From contig PHFE01000086.1 of assembly GCA_002796755.1 (NCBI GenBank), positions 1,050,777 to 1,114,776 on the forward strand: a stretch of 64,000 nt of DNA, in the 5' to 3' direction. Position 1 is the stretch's first letter; every line of letters starts with the position of its first letter. The notes under the pieces were generated by a model. That model saw nothing but the letters and a program-made list of their open reading frames with translations, was not told where the DNA came from and made no database searches. Below are positions 43,929 through 54,889 of this stretch, one piece after another. This stretch comes from Paracorniculantispora psalliotae. Lineage: Eukaryota; Ascomycota; Sordariomycetes; Hypocreales; Cordycipitaceae. The position numbers and the translations under genes were made by a program.

Positions 43929-46533
43929 ATGATGCCCCTCTTCCTAGAGCCGGAATCGAGCGCCACGGACAGTGTCACCGACACAATGTCCAATGTCGCG
44001 TCGTCCAGCTCTACGCCGCCCACCACCGTTGCCGATAGCGATAGCCTCCATTCCGACACCTCCAAGCACGACGTCCACGCCATCTCGGAACCCCTGCTCG
44101 CCGCCTCCTCGCTGATTGACTCGGACATCGCCTCTGCGCCTGTCCCGGACGACGCCGACATCACGCCCAAGCCCGAGCCCTCCGCCGACGCTGAGCAGCA
44201 GCAGCAGCCCCCCTCGCCGAAGCGGGCCCGTCGCGCCTGTGCTGCGGCCCCCGTCTACAACCTCTCCCAGCTGAGCGGCACCGCCGGCCACGGCAAGCGT
44301 CGCGCCAATGGCGACGAGGTCGCCGAGCGCAGACGTCGCACAATCTCGGGCGACACGCTCGTCAACGACGGCATGTCGACGCGCAGCTCCATGTCCACCC
44401 GTGCCAAGTCGCGCGGCGGGAAAGATGCCATTGACGCGCTCGATCTTCGCTGGACGCCTTCGGGCCTCAACTCCCCGCGCACCACCCGCGCCCTCGCCCA
44501 GGAGTCGCCACGCTCTCGCCGCCTGAGCTCGCGCGCCGGCAGCAGCGTCGGCGCCACCGTTTCCTCGTTTGGCTCTCGCCTCTCCAAGATTGGCAAGCGC
44601 GGAACCAAGGCTGTCGCTGGTTCGATGAGCCGCGTCTCGCGTGAACTGCTGCGCCTTCGCGACACCAACGAATTCTCGCACATCGACGACCGCCCCGTTC
44701 GCCACACCGTCTGGGCCAATGGCAAATACATTGACCCCAAGGCGCCGCCGCCTGAGCCACGCGCAAAGAGGACCAAGGCCAAGGAGGCCGAGACTGAGGA
44801 GGAAAAGGTAGAGGAACCCGTGATCGAGATCAAGCCTCGCGGGCCCAAGAAATATTTGGCCAAGGGCCTGTATGCGGGTCAGGATCAGAGCAGAGACGTC
44901 ACCAGAGGCTTGACGCCAGCCGAGAAGAAGCAGCTTGCCAATCTGCCCGAACTCGACTACAACCGCCGAGTCAACACGGCCATGCCTGCGCCCATATATA
45001 CCGGGTTCCGCCTGCTGCTCCAAGGTCGCGACTTTAAGCTGCCGTTCTTGACGTGCAACCCTCTGCCTCCCGGTCAGCCCAAGCCTGACGAGTGGAAGAA
45101 GATGACCAAGAGTACGATTGCTCGCTTCGGATCGATGTCACGTATCATTATGCTAACCTCGTATAGACCGCTTCATCGGTGACTCGAAGGATTACTGGCG
45201 CAAGTCGCCGCACTACCAAGACTACTCCAAGTGCGTTTGCAAGCCTGAAGACGGCTGCGGGGATAACTGCCAGAACCGAATCATGCTTTATGAATGTAAC
45301 GATATCAACTGTAATGCCGGAAAGGCAACATGTACCAACAGAGCATTCGCCACCCTTACTGCCCGACGCGCCAAGGGAGGCAAGTACCGTGTGGGTGTTG
45401 AAGTGATCAAAACGTCTGATCGCGGATACGGAGTGCGCAGCAACCGCTGCTTCCGGGCCAATCAGATCATCATGGAGTATGCTGGCGAGATTATCACGGA
45501 GGAGGAGTGCGAGCGCCGCATGAACGAGGAGTACAAGAACAACGAGGTATGCAAATTGGTGGATTGTGTTTTATATTCGTGCTAACATGGCTGCTAGTGC
45601 TACTATCTGATGAGCTTTGACCAAAATATGATCATCGACGCCACGACTGGTAGCATCGCTCGATTCGTCAACCACAGCTGCAAGCCAAACTGTCGCATGA
45701 TCAAATGGATCGTGTCGGGACAGCCGCGTATGGCTCTGTTTGCTGGCGACAAGCCCATCATGACCGGCGACGAGCTCACGTACGATTACAACTTTGATCC
45801 GTTCTCTGCCAAGAACGTTCAAAAGTGTCTCTGCGGTGCCGAAAACTGCCGTGGTGTTCTTGGACCTCGCCCCAAAGAAGTCAAGCCCCCGAAGGCCGAT
45901 CTCAAGAAGGCTGTCAAGGGCAAGCTCAAGGCCGGAAAGCGCAAGCTCAAGGAGATGCTGGGTGACGAGACGGCCGACAACGGCAAGGGGAAGAAGCGCA
46001 AGATCCAGCCCGCCACTGGTGTCAAGCGCTCTCTGTCGACGGCGAGCTTAAAGGCCGCCAAGGGTGCTGCCACGGCCATCAAGAGGAGCGTCTCCAGCAT
46101 GACGCTCGCCAAGAAGAACTCGGCCAAGTCGACGCCCGTGAAGCGACGCGCCAGCACCGGTAACCTGCTGAAGAAAGCCACCACGAACAAGCTGGTGAAG
46201 CGTCGCCCCGTTGCGAGCAAGCCCGGTGCAAAGGCCGTGTCGTCGCGCTCGTCCAGTCTGACGATTGTCGGCACCAGCGAGGAAAACGCGCGCGCCGGCG
46301 GCAAGAAGTCGACGCCCAAGAAGGGCACTCCCAGCAAGCTCTCAGCCACTCCGCGCAGCGCTGCCAAGGGCACGCCAAAGGGCACGCCCAAGAGCCGAGC
46401 CTCCAGCATCGGCGGCACTCCGAAGAGCAAAGCGTCGCCAAAGGGAAAAGTGACGCCAAAGACTGCCCATCGTCGCCTCAGCGGCAAGCCGAAGCAGATG
46501 GCCAAGCCCACGATCAAGCTCGTCGACGAGTAA
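43929..46533 (+). CDS. ASH1: ASH1-type SET-domain histone H3K36 methyltransferase
   Basis: Predicted 832 aa from exons 43929-45111, 45167-45546 and 45598-46533. The first ~390 residues are Ser/Pro-rich and basic. The AWS Cys cluster follows (KCVCKPEDGCGDNC..., about 417-455), then SET with the MEYAGEIITEEE strand and the NHSCKPN motif at 546-552, GDELTYDYNF near 580, and a post-SET CLCGAENCRG near 600. AWS-SET-postSET is the architecture of SET2/ASH1/NSD enzymes. The lack of a recognisable SRI or WW domain after it favours ASH1, which in Neurospora and Fusarium deposits H3K36me2 at poorly transcribed chromatin. The last ~220 residues are very Lys/Ser-rich with TPKK, TPKS and SPKG motifs, like linker-histone tails. 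Confidence 0.92.
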
Positions 46534-48885
46534 GCCGAGGACAGGATGCGAGACACGAATGTGGCCAGTGTCTCATGAAATTCAGGAGGGGGTATATGGT
46601 CTGCAGCGCAGACTTAATGTAGGTAATTTTATTCACATGTACAAGGTGACACCAGAGTCGTTTTTATTTTTTTTATGAAAACGGTTCTGAATACACACAC
46701 GCGACAAGAAGGACAAGGGAGGGAAGAGGAAAGAGGAAACGAACGGCAAACTGGACTGTGCGTTTTTATGGGCTGTCTTGACTTTTTGACCAAGGGATTT
46801 ATTTCGGGATTAATTTTTTTCTGCGTCTTTTTTTTCAACATTTTTTTATATTCTACTTTCTGGGGAAGGGGAATTCGGGGAGTTTTGGAGAATTTTTGTT
46901 CAACTTTTGCGATACTTCAACGTGCATACTATTCGAAAGGAGGGAAGATGAGGAGCCTAGCATGAGCGACATTGATCTGCTCGCAGTCTTTTTTTTCTCT
47001 GATTTTTACTGTTTCAACTTATTCATGGTGTGATGTTATTTTTCTCATATAATCTGCAATTCCAAATCATGTTGCTTCACGTCGATTGCATATGCATATC
47101 TTTAACACACCGAATATGCGGCATGCGTTTCTCTTCTGCAATGAGTGACCTGTATGCCGTGGTCATTGATGGGTGGGCAAAGACCGCGAAGAGGGCGGCC
47201 GCGTGCAGAGACGAGGAAAAAGGTGCTGAGAGAAGAGGCTGGGTGAGCCGTGTTGTGAGCTATCACGTAGCAGCCATGCGTGCGGTTTTGCAGGGGTGGC
47301 ACGCACAGCGACGCCAGCTCGGCATGCATACGCCACCCCTCTTTTCCACAACGTTCTGCGTCTTTTTCTGAGTCTTGATCTGTGTTGCTTCTGCCGTCCT
47401 TGTTCCAAAATCCCCGGAATAGAAGAAGCCGTATACGCGGGTTGCAATATTTCACGAACGAGGTGGATGTGGCAAAGACTTTTTCCCGGGGAAAGCGGAT
47501 CAAGAAGCCGGGAAAAGGTTGGTGGTACACACATGCACTTTTCTCGTTTTCATTCTGCTTTTGTTAGCGCCTGCATGAAGAGATGCGAGACAACGCAGAG
47601 CTGCAGAAAAAAAGCACCTCTGGAGAGGCGGGGAGGGGGGAGAGTCCACGGGCAACGCCATCGAGGGAAAGGTCTGGCGATCGAATAAACAACAGCCGTC
47701 GTAGTGGTTGTATCCACACACACGCTTTTTGCATGTTTTTAATATATGCACTGTCCCCAGCCGTTGCGTTGCGGGACAGCGGCACGATCGAAGCGAGGAG
47801 GGCTTTGCCCCCCTTCTGGCGGGATGGATGGATGGATGGGCTGGGGCGATGATGCATGGGCGGACGCGGAACGAGTCCAGGCTCTCTCTATCTTGCTGAA
47901 GAAAACCAAGCTCGCGGAATTTGAAATAGCGAGACCGACTCTCATGCGGTGTGATGACTCTCAACTGCCTGCATCACCGATAACCCTCATTCGTCGGATT
48001 GCATGCAACAAGCCGTGGAATATCATAGAAAACGTGACGAGGCGTGCATACAGTCGCCAAAGGTCCCCTCAGACAGTGACCGACTCCGCGTGATTGTCTT
48101 ATGTTGCGCCCGTTTTCTGGTTTTTTTCTCACGTTGCACAGCATGAATCCTTGGCTGGCATGCGCTGCACGCTGGGCAAAGGCAAAAAAGCCCTCGACAG
48201 ATAACGAATGTGATGTGCGTGGATGGGGATGCTCGGGCGAGGACAGTGAGACAGGCATGGCTGGCGGTGCGTTACCCGACACACCCGAAGAAACGTCGCC
48301 CGACGGATGTTGTGTTAGAATGAGATGAACACTCCAATACCTGGTGCGTGGGAAAGGGAAAAGCTGTCAAATCGGGTTACACAGGTACAGAGCCAGGGGG
48401 AGAGGAGACAACAATATGTGACGTGGACGTGGCACGGGAGGTGTGCGACCAGGCCACGGTAAGGGTGTTGGGACGGTTCCTTGACGAGCATCGAAAGAGA
48501 AGCTCGGGCACAGTGAAACAAATAGGAAGAAAGGGTTCAGCAAAGTGTCTACAGAGTGTCATATCATCACAGGAAGCATCTAGGAAAAAAAGTGTTAAAA
48601 AAAAAGATACCAAAAGAGTGTCTATTGGTGTCATATCTCATCTCAAAATCGTAACTAGCCATATCAAAACCAAACCCAAACAAAGCCAATTTTCGTAAAC
48701 TGCATAACACAAAATATCGTAAACCAGCAAAATGCTCCAAACATTTTGGCACATGAAAAAAGTCAACGTTGTGTCCAATCATCCAAGCTCACGTTTGACA
48801 GGGCTTTTTGCCCCTTGTCACGTCCACTGGACCCGTGCAATCCATCTTTGCATCGGCGTTTGGACGATTACGTTTTTTCTTCTAT
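46534..48885. other. 2.35-kb convergent intergenic stretch
   Basis: Lies between two 3' ends and contains no recognised gene. It is unusually long for convergent fungal genes. It is T-rich at 46640-47050 and 48560-48700 and has a short GGAT microsatellite at about 47822-47840. Confidence 0.5.
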
Positions 48886-49819
48886 TCACTCCCTCGTCCG
48901 GGCCTGCGGCTGCTGGCCACCGGCACCCTCTCGCTCGCGCCACACCGAGAAGACAGCGTAAAAGCTCGCGCAGATGTAGTACGCCATGAAGGACAGCATG
49001 GGGTCGACCTGCACGCACACGACGGGGCGGTTCATGCCCAGCGACCGCGCGACGCTCGCCGCGCCGGTGGCGAAGAACCGGGCCAGCGCGACGGTGCTGA
49101 CGGGGATGCCCCGCGGCACGAACGCGGGGTCACCGGCCCGCGGCTGCATCAGCATGCGGTAGATGGGCGGGATCATGGCAATGGGCCGCGCGGCGGCGAC
49201 GGACCGCGCGATGCAGTCGAGCGTCTCGTCGCCCGTCATCGTGGAGCGGAAGCGGGCGCGCGATCCCGACACCTCAAAGCGTGGCCGGTCGTAGAAGAAG
49301 GTGCCGAGCGCGGGGCGACCGTCGCGGCCGGGCCGGAAGGCGACGATGCAGTGCTGGACGAGCATCGGGCGCGCGTAGGGTTGATGCCGAAAGCTGCGTG
49401 CGCCAGGGCAACGACGGATGGGATGTCCCGTGCGGCAGCGGTTCATCTTGGACGAGCGCCCGCATGTACACTGTAAATGTAAGATTAGAATCTGAATGCT
49501 TTCAGGGGAAGGGGATATGACTTACACCGGGGTTGGAGACGCGCTTGGGGAGTTCTTCGACGTCAACGTAGCGTAAAAGCCGCGCGCCGTAAGACGAAGT
49601 ACACCCGTTGCAGATCTCGTGTGCGCAGTGGATGCACAGCGCGATGGAGTTCTCGTTGCAGCGAAACGTGCCGCAGCCGCACTTGTGACAGGTCCAGAGG
49701 TACCGGATGACGGTTCCGGGCGGCAGGGTCTGGTCACCAGCAGCACGGGACGCGGAAGTGGGAGTAGAAGGGCTGAAAGGAAGCAGACCGCGAAAAGGCT
49801 TGTCTGGTGGAGATGACAT
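48886..49819 (-). CDS. Cys-rich (zinc-ribbon-like) protein with hydrophobic C-terminus
   Basis: Predicted 292 aa from exons 49819-49526 and 49470-48886; the intron has a GTAAGT donor and a TTTACAG acceptor, and joins a Gly to CTCGRSSKMN. I do not recognise the family. The N-terminus is Pro/Ser-rich. A Cys cluster follows (WTCHKCGCGTFRCNEN, then ALCIHCAHEICNGC), and a second one sits just after the junction (CTCGRSS, CRTGHPIRRCPG), consistent with zinc binding. Near the C-terminus two hydrophobic segments (STVALARFFATGAA and LSFMAYYICASFYAVFSVW) suggest membrane association. A metal-binding membrane adaptor is the most that can be said. It converges on ASH1 and is divergent from PFA5. The upstream extension of the frame to 50248 is T-rich and is taken as leader. 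Confidence 0.62.
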
Positions 49820-52095
49820 GGTTGGGTAGAGATTGGGAGATGAGAAGATGAGAAAAATGATAAATTGCAAGCCAGAATAAGTAACAACGAAGAGAAGAAA
49901 AAATGGTAACTCTGGAATGTGAAGGAGAGGAATCAGAGGTGGGAGAAGAAGGAGGAACAAAGTTGTTGCTGAGGAGAAGATGGGAGCTGAGACGGGGCGG
50001 GACGGAGGAAGTAGATATAGCAAGCGTAGATTATAGAAGAGGAGTAAATTGAGAGAGCTGAGATGGAAAAGACAGGCTGCCAAAGTGCACGCCCAGAGGG
50101 GCGACGTGCGTCTGTCTGGGACAGCGGCAGCGGGAAGAGGACGAGTTGTGGCTGCATCATTTCCGTGTCTCTGCGGGAATGTTTGCCGAAAAGGAGGGGT
50201 TGTCTGTGTCCCAGCCCAAAAGGTCTCGCGAAGCACACAACGCCTCAAGTCGGTGAGTGAAAATGACTTTTTCCTGGATCACGCATGCTTAGTTTTAAAT
50301 TAATATCTGATGTGTCGTTTTTTCTTTTCATGCGCTTTCGCCTTGTATTACACAGAACAGGGCTTGTCATTGCCGCGGTGGGGAGGAGGAGGAGGAGGCT
50401 TGGCTTTGTTGGTTGTACAAAGAGGCCTGGGGGGTGGTTGGTGACGAAAGGGACGGGCTGGGTGGCTTGAGCTCCTTTTTTTCTGGCCCGTTGTCAGGAG
50501 AAAGATGACAGGTGCAGAAGGTATCCGCGACGTAACACAACCTACATGGCAGAGAGAGGCAGAGACAGAGAGGCAGGCGGGTGATCGTCCAGGGTCACGT
50601 CAGTTGGTGATACTTTGGACCACGCTCTCGACCGGCGGCGCCGAGGAGCGGCGGCTTGGAATGACGAGGCGGTGAATACTCTGTGTACATTTCTAATGCT
50701 GTTTGGCTGTTTTTCTTGGAAGATCTTTGCATTTTGCGCTGCCTTTTCCGAGACTGGTTGGGAGCGCAGAGGGTGGTGTTAGTCGCATGCACAGTTGGCT
50801 GCAAACACCCGCGGGCTGAATATCACGTCGCCCAGTTTCCTGGAACATCTTTGTCTAGGACCGTGCGCCATTTTTAAACACATGTCCCAGCAGAGAATTT
50901 CGTGCTACGCAAGCTACTGAAAAACGTTTTTGCGTTTTTAGTTGGTTGTTTGTGGGAGCGATGAGACGAAGAGCCAAACTTGACGCCCAAGCTGCTTCGA
51001 ACCGCAGTCATTCAATAGATACAGCCCTTCGAATCAATCATTTAATAGTATTATTGTAGCAATCAAGATGTAAAGCCGTTTCTCGGCCGCTAGCTCTGTA
51101 GGATTTCGCTTCTCGCACTCGCGACGGGCGTCGTTGGGGGCGGCGTGACGTCTGCGACCTGGTTGGTCAATGCCCGCAAGGCCAGAATGTGAAAAAAAAC
51201 GATCCGCGGGTCGGCAAATCGACAAGTGGCAAGTTTCTACTTTTGCCGACAAAGAGGGTGTGAACAAAAAGGCGTCGTGCATGGGTGTGCATTTGCCCTT
51301 CTGCGGCCGAGCTCGGGGAGGGGAGGCAAACTTGGGGTCCCAGAGTCGACGATGATCCCACGGAGACGGTCCGGTATTGGGAATGACCCGTTAATGCAAT
51401 CAATCGGCGGGGGTAATACTCGAGAGACAGCTACCAAATTGTTTTCCCTCTTACATACGAGAGACTCGGCCCAAATCTGTGAGTACCATGGGACAATGCA
51501 GAGGCTGCCACCACTCTACTTTGTAATCTAGTATAAAATCGTAGCATCGGTAAGCCTAGAAGATACTTTACTGAAAGAAAAAAAAAACTTCGCTCCCAAA
51601 ATAGCGGCCTTTGTTGTATTGACAGGTTTGTTTGCCTTTGACTTTGACTTTGGCCGGCACCTTCTAGTGCAGCCACAGGCAACTCACGCATCTCTCCACC
51701 ACCGCCGAGGAGCGCGAAGGCAAAAGAATATTATTAAATGTTTTTTTTGTAATACTTTCCTATTTGCAACCATTTTCAATAAATATCATCTCCCATCCTG
51801 AGCCGTGATTTTCGGCCGATTCTGGTGTAAGCGATCGGCCCACTAATTAAGCGGCATCTCGGCAGATGGGTCGCTGACGTATTTTCCATCTTCCCCCGTC
51901 GCATAGCCACGCTCGTCAACTCTCTCCTTTTGCAACCTCATCGCTGCGCGGAATATCTAGCGCGCGCTGCGCAATACTATCCAGCACGTCGACATCTCAA
52001 AACCTGTCCAAATACCGCCCGACGCACCCGCGACGCGCCAAATCTCGACAGCAGCTTCCCTCCGAACGGCCCGCGCAGTGGGCGCAGATGCCGTC
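49820..52095. other. Divergent intergenic stretch, no supported gene
   Basis: 2.3 kb between two divergent starts. Pyrimidine- or purine-rich leaders flank both genes (49830-50050 and 51890-51990). Nothing else is recognised. Confidence 0.5.
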
Positions 52096-53465
52096 ATGGC
52101 GCCATCAGCCGCAAGCAATCGAGCCTCGACTCGCATAGCTATTCGCCTGATCCCGATCTTTATACTATGCATCTTTGTAGTTGCCACGTATATTTATATC
52201 GGCAACGTCTGTGGTGCGTGATGCCACCGGTCCAGAGGGCCCGAAGCTTTGTTTGTTTACTGACGATGACGCTACAGTGCAGTACTACATTCAGAAGAAA
52301 GGTCGCACCGGCTTCGGCGCCGGCATGATTGTTCCCTATATCATCATATTTGCCATCATGATTACGGCGTACCTGCGAACCTTTGCCGCCGTGGTCCGCG
52401 ATCCCGGCCTGGTGCCCCTCGTCAACGGCCAGGACCACGACACGAACGAGAAACAACCGCCGCCGCCACCGCCGCCTCGACGACGCAGACGGCGTGGGCA
52501 GGAACCGGATGTTGAGACGCAGCCTTGGACACCCATGGACATGAATCCGGATAGTCCTGGGCTGGAGAACTTCTACAGCAAGGACGTCTTCGTCTGTGAA
52601 GCGGATGGCCGTCCCAAGTGGTGCTCTGGCTGCCGGCAATGGAAGCCTGACCGTGCGCATCACTCCAGCGAATTGGGGCGCTGTGTATACAAGATGGACC
52701 ACCTCTGCCCGTGGGTTGGTGGCATGGTCTCTGAAACATGTGAGCGTGGCCGAACGAAACGCGGTACAACATATATGCTAACAATATCCAGCATTCAACT
52801 TCTTCGCCCAGTTCACCTTTTACTGCGCTTTGTACTGTGCATTAACGCTCGGACTTACCGCATACACATTAAAGCAGCAATCTGGGGAACGTCAAAACCC
52901 TGACGGCTGGGTCGTCGCCGGTGTGGTTCTTTCAGCCTTCTTTCTCCTCTTCAGCGGCGGTATGGCGCTCACCTCGCTCCGCTACATTCTCACCAACTTG
53001 ACCAACATTGACATGTTCTCCCGCACGCGCATCTCCTACCTTGCCGTCAACATCCCGCTCGAATCGGCCCCTTCGAGCTACTACGCAACCATCACCTACC
53101 CGCTAGAGCAGCCCACCCTGCTTCCTCCCGCGCCGCCGTTGGGTGCGCCCACTGACCTTGCGCCCACACCGCCGGGTGGAGCGCGGGACCTGCGAGCACA
53201 AAGAAAATTCGCCATCTTGCGAGTCGAATCGCGGGAGAATCCATGGGATCTCGGGTTCGCCCGCAACTGGACGTCGGTCATGGGCCACACGCCCTTGGAG
53301 TGGTTCCTCCCCATCAAGCACTCCCCTTGCTGCGACCACGACAGCATGGAAAGCGATTACCCTACTGGACCACTACTCTACGAGCTGAAGAGGCGTCATA
53401 ATTTTCCCAGTTTCGAAAGCGCAACTGCCGATTCTGCACAGCCGAAAGAGCATGTCACTGTATAA
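52096..53465 (+). CDS. PFA5: Palmitoyltransferase PFA5-like (DHLC variant)
   Basis: Predicted 417 aa from exons 52096-52213, 52278-52739 and 52792-53465. Four hydrophobic segments occur: about 14-36, 52-75, and two after the active site (FAQFTFYCALYCALTLGLTA and VVAGVVLSAFFLLFSGGMA). The Cys-rich domain includes KWCSGCRQWKPDRAHHSSEL and the catalytic KMDHLCPWVGGMVSETSFNF. The motif is DHLC instead of DHHC. Yeast Pfa5 and Akr enzymes carry DHYC, and the VSETSFNFF spacing matches filamentous PFA5. The enzyme adds palmitate to cysteines of membrane proteins. A cytosolic loop before the Cys-rich domain has a Pro run followed by an Arg run. The second intron precisely restores the conserved SETSF. 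Confidence 0.87.
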
Positions 53466-53677
53466 TTGGAGTGGATTTCAAGCCAGGTATCGATTTAAGA
53501 GCATAAGCGGGCGTTTTCACTTGGATATAGAAGATTGGAACTAATTTGGCATTTAATTAGAAGCAAAGATGTATATTTAAAGATCTAATCAAGCTAGCAA
53601 TTTATTTTTGACCTCCTAAAGAAAACTATCCACCGTACATTGTTGCAAAGCAGTATGCAGCGTGCAAGCATTTGCTT

Positions 53678-54889
53678 TTAGCACTCGCTGGCATTGCCAT
53701 CTCGCATTACTGTGTCAGAGTCAACGACAACGAAGGATTCATCCGAGTAAACCGATGACCGATCCGAAAGAGCTTTCTCACGGAGCCGAAGAAAGTCGTA
53801 AATGGGATCATAGTCCAACCAGTCGCCTTCGGCCATGTCACCCTCTTCACGTTTCAAGCCCAGATTGACCTTGGCGCCAAAGTCTATGAGCCAAGGCTCG
53901 CCGGCAGGATCAATGATGATACTCTCATTCTCGGCGGCGCCCCAGTAGACGCCGAGCACGTGCATCTCATCCAGGGAGGCGGCCACCTTTTCGTCCCAAT
54001 CCTTGCGCAGGTCCACGGCCGTGTCGTCCATGTCGTACGACGCGAGGCTGGCGCCCGGGACCCAGTCGCGCAGGAAGCCAATGACATGGCCCTCGTCGGG
54101 GTGGCGAATCACACCGCGCAGGGAGGGGACGCGCACGATGGGCATCTCCCGCTCGTCGTCGTCGTCGTCGCCGTCGTCCCTCTCCATGAACTCGTCGAAT
54201 GCGTGGTTCAGGTCGAGCATGGTCTGAAAGTCGCGGCCGACGACCGAGTCGCCAAAGCTGATGCCGCCGCGCTCGGCCTTGCAAAACATCTCCTCGCCGT
54301 GGACGAGCACGCGGCAGGCGACATGGTCGGCCGAGGGCCGGTGCACGAGCGTCTGCAGCACCTGCACCTCGTCGACGTGGTAGTCGGGCAGCGACGGGTC
54401 GAGGGCGAAGCCGAGCGTGTCGGCGCCCGGGTAGGCGTGCGTGTACACGGCCGGGCTGTACCGGTTGCCGCGGTACGTCGGGACGAGCAGGCCGTGCGGG
54501 CCGTAGTCGGTCATGCGCAAGAAGGAAATGGGGAAGAAGAGGTGGTCGGCGAGGTACGGGGACGGTGGCTGCGTGCGCTGCGCGAGCATGGTGCGCATGA
54601 TGGCGCCGCGGCCCGCGGCCAGGATGGCCTGGTAGAGGTCGCGCGAGAGCACGTCGTACTCGTCGTCGGTGGTGTGGGCGCTGCGGAGGTGCTGGACGAT
54701 ACGGCAGAGGCGCTGGGAGGGCGTGCCCTGCGCCGGGTTGGCGGGCATGTCGTCGACATCAACGGAGACAGAGGTTCGCATGCCCATCGCGGCGACGAGG
54801 ACGTGGGCGCCATCAGGGCCGGAATTCACATGCTCCAGAATGAAGCCTGGAACAATGTCGCGAAAGGTAAGGAACTGAGGAGTAGACAT
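53678..54889 (-). CDS. Kinase-fold protein lacking catalytic residues (pseudokinase)
   Basis: Single exon, 403 aa, starting at MSTPQF; an in-frame ATG 219 bp upstream is preceded by DNA that looks like leader. The C-terminal third resembles fungal protein-kinase/APH-like proteins: HVIGFLRDWVPGASLA (hinge-like), a helix ending EMHVLGVYWGAAENESIIID where HxD/WGD-type catalytic loops normally lie, then EPWLIDFGAK with an intact DFG. The catalytic Asp position reads Ala and the usual Asn reads Ser, so phosphotransfer is unlikely. The N-terminal half has no known motif. An acidic Asp/Glu run (ERDDGDDDDDERE) lies in the middle. Function unknown; a scaffold or nucleotide sensor is inference. Confidence 0.72.
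   Translation of the reverse strand: MSTPQFLTFRDIVPGFILEHVNSGPDGAHVLVAAMGMRTSVSVDVDDMPANPAQGTPSQRLCRIVQHLRSAHTTDDEYDVLSRDLYQAILAAGRGAIMRTMLAQRTQPPSPYLADHLFFPISFLRMTDYGPHGLLVPTYRGNRYSPAVYTHAYPGADTLGFALDPSLPDYHVDEVQVLQTLVHRPSADHVACRVLVHGEEMFCKAERGGISFGDSVVGRDFQTMLDLNHAFDEFMERDDGDDDDDEREMPIVRVPSLRGVIRHPDEGHVIGFLRDWVPGASLASYDMDDTAVDLRKDWDEKVAASLDEMHVLGVYWGAAENESIIIDPAGEPWLIDFGAKVNLGLKREEGDMAEGDWLDYDPIYDFLRLREKALSDRSSVYSDESFVVVDSDTVMRDGNASEC

Noticed and set aside
43944..45023. 359-codon minus-strand frame
   Set aside because: Antisense shadow of the first exon of ASH1.
47820..47842. GGAT microsatellite
   Set aside because: Only about four units; common in fungal intergenic DNA.
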